Origin: Amycolatopsis sp.
Lineage (GTDB): Bacteria; Actinomycetota; Actinomycetes; Mycobacteriales; Pseudonocardiaceae
Direction of reading: 5' to 3'
Length of the DNA: 64,000 bases
Assembly (NCBI RefSeq): GCF_025464955.1
Contig: NZ_JAODNM010000109.1
Location: 17,451-81,450, forward strand
Shown: piece by piece, positions 62,104-64,000 of the stretch
How the letters are laid out: each line of letters begins with the position of its first letter
Numbering within the stretch: the first letter of the stretch is position 1
Notes under the pieces: model-generated
Seen by the model: the letters and a program-made list of their open reading frames with translations, nothing else
Told to the model about the DNA's origin: nothing
Databases searched by the model: none
Position numbers and translations under genes: made by a program

Positions 62104-63312
62104 TCAGCAGGGGCCGTTGTCGGTCCAGACACCGGAGCCGCCGGTGCTGGGGGCTTCGCCCTGGGTCCACCACTTCGCGGTCCACTTGTGACCGTTGTAC
62201 GAGACGACGTTGCCGCCGGTGTAGATGGTCGCGGCCTGGTACGCCGCCGCCGAGCAGGTGCCCGGGTTGGTCGGGCTGGTCGGCGGCGGGGTCGAGGGCG
62301 GGGTCGCGCCGGCGAACCGGACGCTGTACTTCGTGAAGTCCCAGTCGTTCTGCGTGACGTTGCTGCAGATGCCGTTGTCCGTCGACGAGCCGCACTGGCG
62401 GTCGCGGTTGACCGACCAGAAGGTGAACCGGCCGAGTCCGTGGCTGGTGGCGTAGTTGAGTACGGTCTCGAAATCGGCCTGGTAGAACATTTCCGCGGCG
62501 TCCGACTTGCCGTTCATGCCGGAAAAGCCCTCATGTGCGTAGGCCGTCGTGCTATCCCAGCCCATGTGGCTCACGAGCAGCCCGTGGAACGCCTCGAGTG
62601 CGGAAACCTGCGACGCGCCGCCGTTGAAGCCGCCGTCGAAGGGCATGATCGAGAAGTTGTTCGGGGAGAACCCGATCGACTTCGCCTGATCGAGCAGCTG
62701 GGTGCCGAACCAGCCGGTGCCGGCCGCGGTGCCGGGCATCGTCACGGAGACGAAGATGCCCGGGTTGCTCGCCTGCAGCTGCTTCGCGGCGCCCAGTTCG
62801 TTGGCGATCGCGGCGGTGTTTTCGTACTCCGGCTCTTCGAGGTCGAAGTCGATCGCTTTGAGGCTGTACTTGTCGATGACCTGCTGGTAAGCCGCAGCGG
62901 TGGCGGAGACGCTGCCGCAGGTCTGGCCCAGCTTGGTGCCGCCGTAGCCGCCGACCGAGACGGAGACGTCGCCGCCCGCGCCACGGATCCTGCTGATGAC
63001 CCCGGCGACGTTCGTGTCCGAGGAGACGGCCGACGTGCCGTCCCAGGTCGGGCTGCAGCCGCCGCCGTTGGGTGCCAGGATGAACGCCAGCTGGAACGCC
63101 TTGAGCCCGGTCGCGGCCATCACCGCGGTCGGGTCCGGCGGATTGTTGCTCTGCGGCATCAGGTACGGCGCGGCGGCGTACCAGTTGTTGCTCAGCGCCG
63201 CGGTCGTGGCGACCTGGCTCGGCGCGGCGGTGGCGGTCGTGGTGAGGGTCGCTGCTGTTCCGGCTATCACGGCCGCGGCGAGTACGCCGGCGGCCAATCT
63301 GCTGCGTCGCAT
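62104..63312 (-). CDS. Secreted GH18 chitinase with C-terminal CBM5/12
   Basis: 402 residues from ATG 63312, with GGAG upstream. Signal peptide about 1-30 (RRSRLAAGVLAAAVIAGTA...TATAA). GH18 barrel: VSVSVGGYGG and AIDFDLEEPEYEN with Glu159; the first Asp of the usual DxxDxDxE motif is Lys152. A TPP linker leads to a chitin-binding CBM5/12 (SAAAYQAATIYTGGNVVSYNGHKWTAKWWTQGEAP). The start has a dre-like site upstream at 63350, as does the other chitinase. Confidence 0.95.
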   Translation of the reverse strand: MRRSRLAAGVLAAAVIAGTAATLTTTATAAPSQVATTAALSNNWYAAAPYLMPQSNNPPDPTAVMAATGLKAFQLAFILAPNGGGCSPTWDGTSAVSSDTNVAGVISRIRGAGGDVSVSVGGYGGTKLGQTCGSVSATAAAYQQVIDKYSLKAIDFDLEEPEYENTAAIANELGAAKQLQASNPGIFVSVTMPGTAAGTGWFGTQLLDQAKSIGFSPNNFSIMPFDGGFNGGASQVSALEAFHGLLVSHMGWDSTTAYAHEGFSGMNGKSDAAEMFYQADFETVLNYATSHGLGRFTFWSVNRDRQCGSSTDNGICSNVTQNDWDFTKYSVRFAGATPPSTPPPTSPTNPGTCSAAAYQAATIYTGGNVVSYNGHKWTAKWWTQGEAPSTGGSGVWTDNGPC

Positions 63313-63349
63313 ATGCGCTCCTAGGGCGGCGGGGAGTGCTCAACAGCAT

Positions 63350-63373
63350 TGGACTAGACCACTCGAAAGTCAA
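63350..63373 (-). promoter_or_regulatory. Chitinase 2 promoter with DasR-type (dre-like) site
   Basis: TGGACTAGACCA at 63350-63361 (read on the gene strand as TGGTCTAGTCCA) is identical to the site before the 33481 chitinase. TTGACT (gene strand, 63368-63373) is six bases before it and fits a -35, so layout matches the first promoter. Confidence 0.75.
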
Positions 63374-64000
63374 GGTTTACGTCCAGGAGGACAACCCGTT
63401 CGTCGGTTGCGCGGGTCCTGTCGGCGAGTCCCACACCTGGTGTCGCAACCACTGCAACTCGACGGCGACTTGCGATCTCTTAGAAACTAAGAGACCCCGC
63501 AAAAGCGCAAAAGTGGGAAGCCGGTGACCGCAACTCGACGGCGAGTTGCGGTGGTTGCGCACGCCGGTTATGCGCGTGTGCAAGGAGGGCACTTTTGTGG
63601 CTCTTCGGTCGTCTGTGGGTGCTGGTTGCTGTGGACTGGCTGCGTTTTACCGCAGCAAGGGCCGGTCGTGTCGTGTCGGTGTACGGCGAATGCCGGTGTC
63701 CGGAGCTGGGTGTGGGACTCGTCGGTCTGAGTGTGGGACTCGCCCTCGCTGAGTGTGGGACTCGCACAGCACATGGGCGAGTCCCACACTCCGGCCCGGC
63801 GAGTCCCACGTTCACGCCGACGAGTCCCACCTTCACCACCAGCCGACCACACCCGCTGACCTCAGGAACCTCGCCAGCCACACCGACACCACCCAGCCAC
63901 CCCAACCGGCCTTCAGAATCCCTTCCCCCACACCACCCGTCCCTGCCGCGGTAAAACGGAGCCAGTCCACATCACCCGGCACCCACTGAGGCGTCGCGGA
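63363..64000. repeat. Repeat block B: inverted copy of block A with extra insert, palindromes and phased array
   Basis: No convincing gene in the last 640 bases. Contents: a lone CGAGTCCCAC (63425), TCTCTTAG-AAA-CTAAGAGA (63476-63494) in the 54-base repeat shared with 51337, a palindrome ACCGCAACTCG-ACGG-CGAGTTGCGGT (63527-63552), the ~300-base copy of 5582-5883 (63581-63880), then about 107 bases not in copy A that include a degenerate inverted copy of 63613-63657 (63946-63987), and a match to 5566-5578 that resumes at 63988. The element may continue past the window. Confidence 0.85.
63712..63830. repeat. Phased GTGGGACTCG array 4 (3 direct + 3 inverted)
   Basis: Direct copies at 63712, 63733 and 63755; inverted at 63778, 63800 and 63821. 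Steps of 21, 22, 23, 22 and 21 bases, the same symmetric spacing as array 1, of which it is an inverted copy. Confidence 0.9.

Noticed and set aside
63595..63954. Frame starting MWLFGRL in copy B (and its partner 5516-5869 on the minus strand) as a small protein gene
   Set aside because: Most of it is the array translated (repeats GLVGLSVGLALAECGT), with 22-base steps that shift frame; two indels between copies. Kept as a possibility in the findings but not called.
1..64000. Mobile island
   Set aside because: No integrase, transposase, tRNA gene or direct-repeat attachment site was found; base composition looks uniform by eye.

Overview
The window is high-GC DNA (roughly two-thirds or more G+C, with strong third-position GC bias) from an actinomycete. 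The gene set (SARP/AfsR-like regulator, ROK and LacI sugar regulators, secreted chitinases, sedolisin, mycobacterial-type ferritin-like acyl-ACP desaturase, EspC/NlpC-P60/YbaB module, complete phenylacetate pathway) fits the Pseudonocardiaceae, most likely Amycolatopsis or a close relative. The genus is my inference from gene content, not from a marker gene. No rRNA, tRNA, CRISPR array, integrase or insertion sequence was seen.

Layout. 1-5400: end of a sugar-binding lipoprotein, a CsoR copper sensor with its own operator, a GH88 glycosidase, an FAD oxidase and a secreted protein of unknown function. 5400-5884: a repeat block whose near-identical inverted copy lies at the far end of the window. 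5885-16210: SARP-NB-ARC-TPR regulator, TetR, GH63 glycosidase with divergent ROK repressor, sedolisin, secreted cyclophilin, SRPBCC protein. 16414-19148: sulfonate/nitrate-type ABC importer. 19255-25944: acyl-ACP desaturase, AraC plus glyoxalase-fold pair, LysR with a CMD-alpha/beta-hydrolase fusion, a conserved unknown, DEAD-box helicase. 26186-35573: acyl-CoA dehydrogenase, alpha/beta hydrolase plus epimerase operon, a hydratase-family enzyme, Tex, a GH18 chitinase, a cupin. 35582-42813: LacI-controlled beta-galactoside operon (lipoprotein, two permeases, cytoplasmic GH2). 42865-51324: Baeyer-Villiger-type monooxygenase, PadR/methyltransferase/ABC exporter cluster, AlkZ-type protein, AraC and TetR regulators. 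51457-59656: paa cluster, with paaI-paaK-TetR divergent from paaZABCDE. 59674-61889: EspC-like, NlpC/P60 and two YbaB-like genes. 62104-63312: second GH18 chitinase. 63363-64000: second repeat block.

How it works together. Most of the stretch is carbon acquisition: polymer hydrolases outside the cell (two chitinases, sedolisin), importers with intracellular glycosidases under sugar-type repressors, and aromatic degradation through phenylacetyl-CoA. Both chitinase promoters carry the same 12-base site resembling the DasR (GlcNAc regulator) operator, so they are probably co-regulated. Many operons use four-base stop/start overlaps (ATGA or GTGA).

The most unusual signal is non-coding. Four intergenic arrays of the 10-mer GTGGGACTCG, first direct then inverted, have copies spaced 21 or 22 bases apart. 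Two of the arrays lie in ~300-base inverted copies about 58 kb apart. A second family of CGCAACTCG palindromes shares several of the same gaps.
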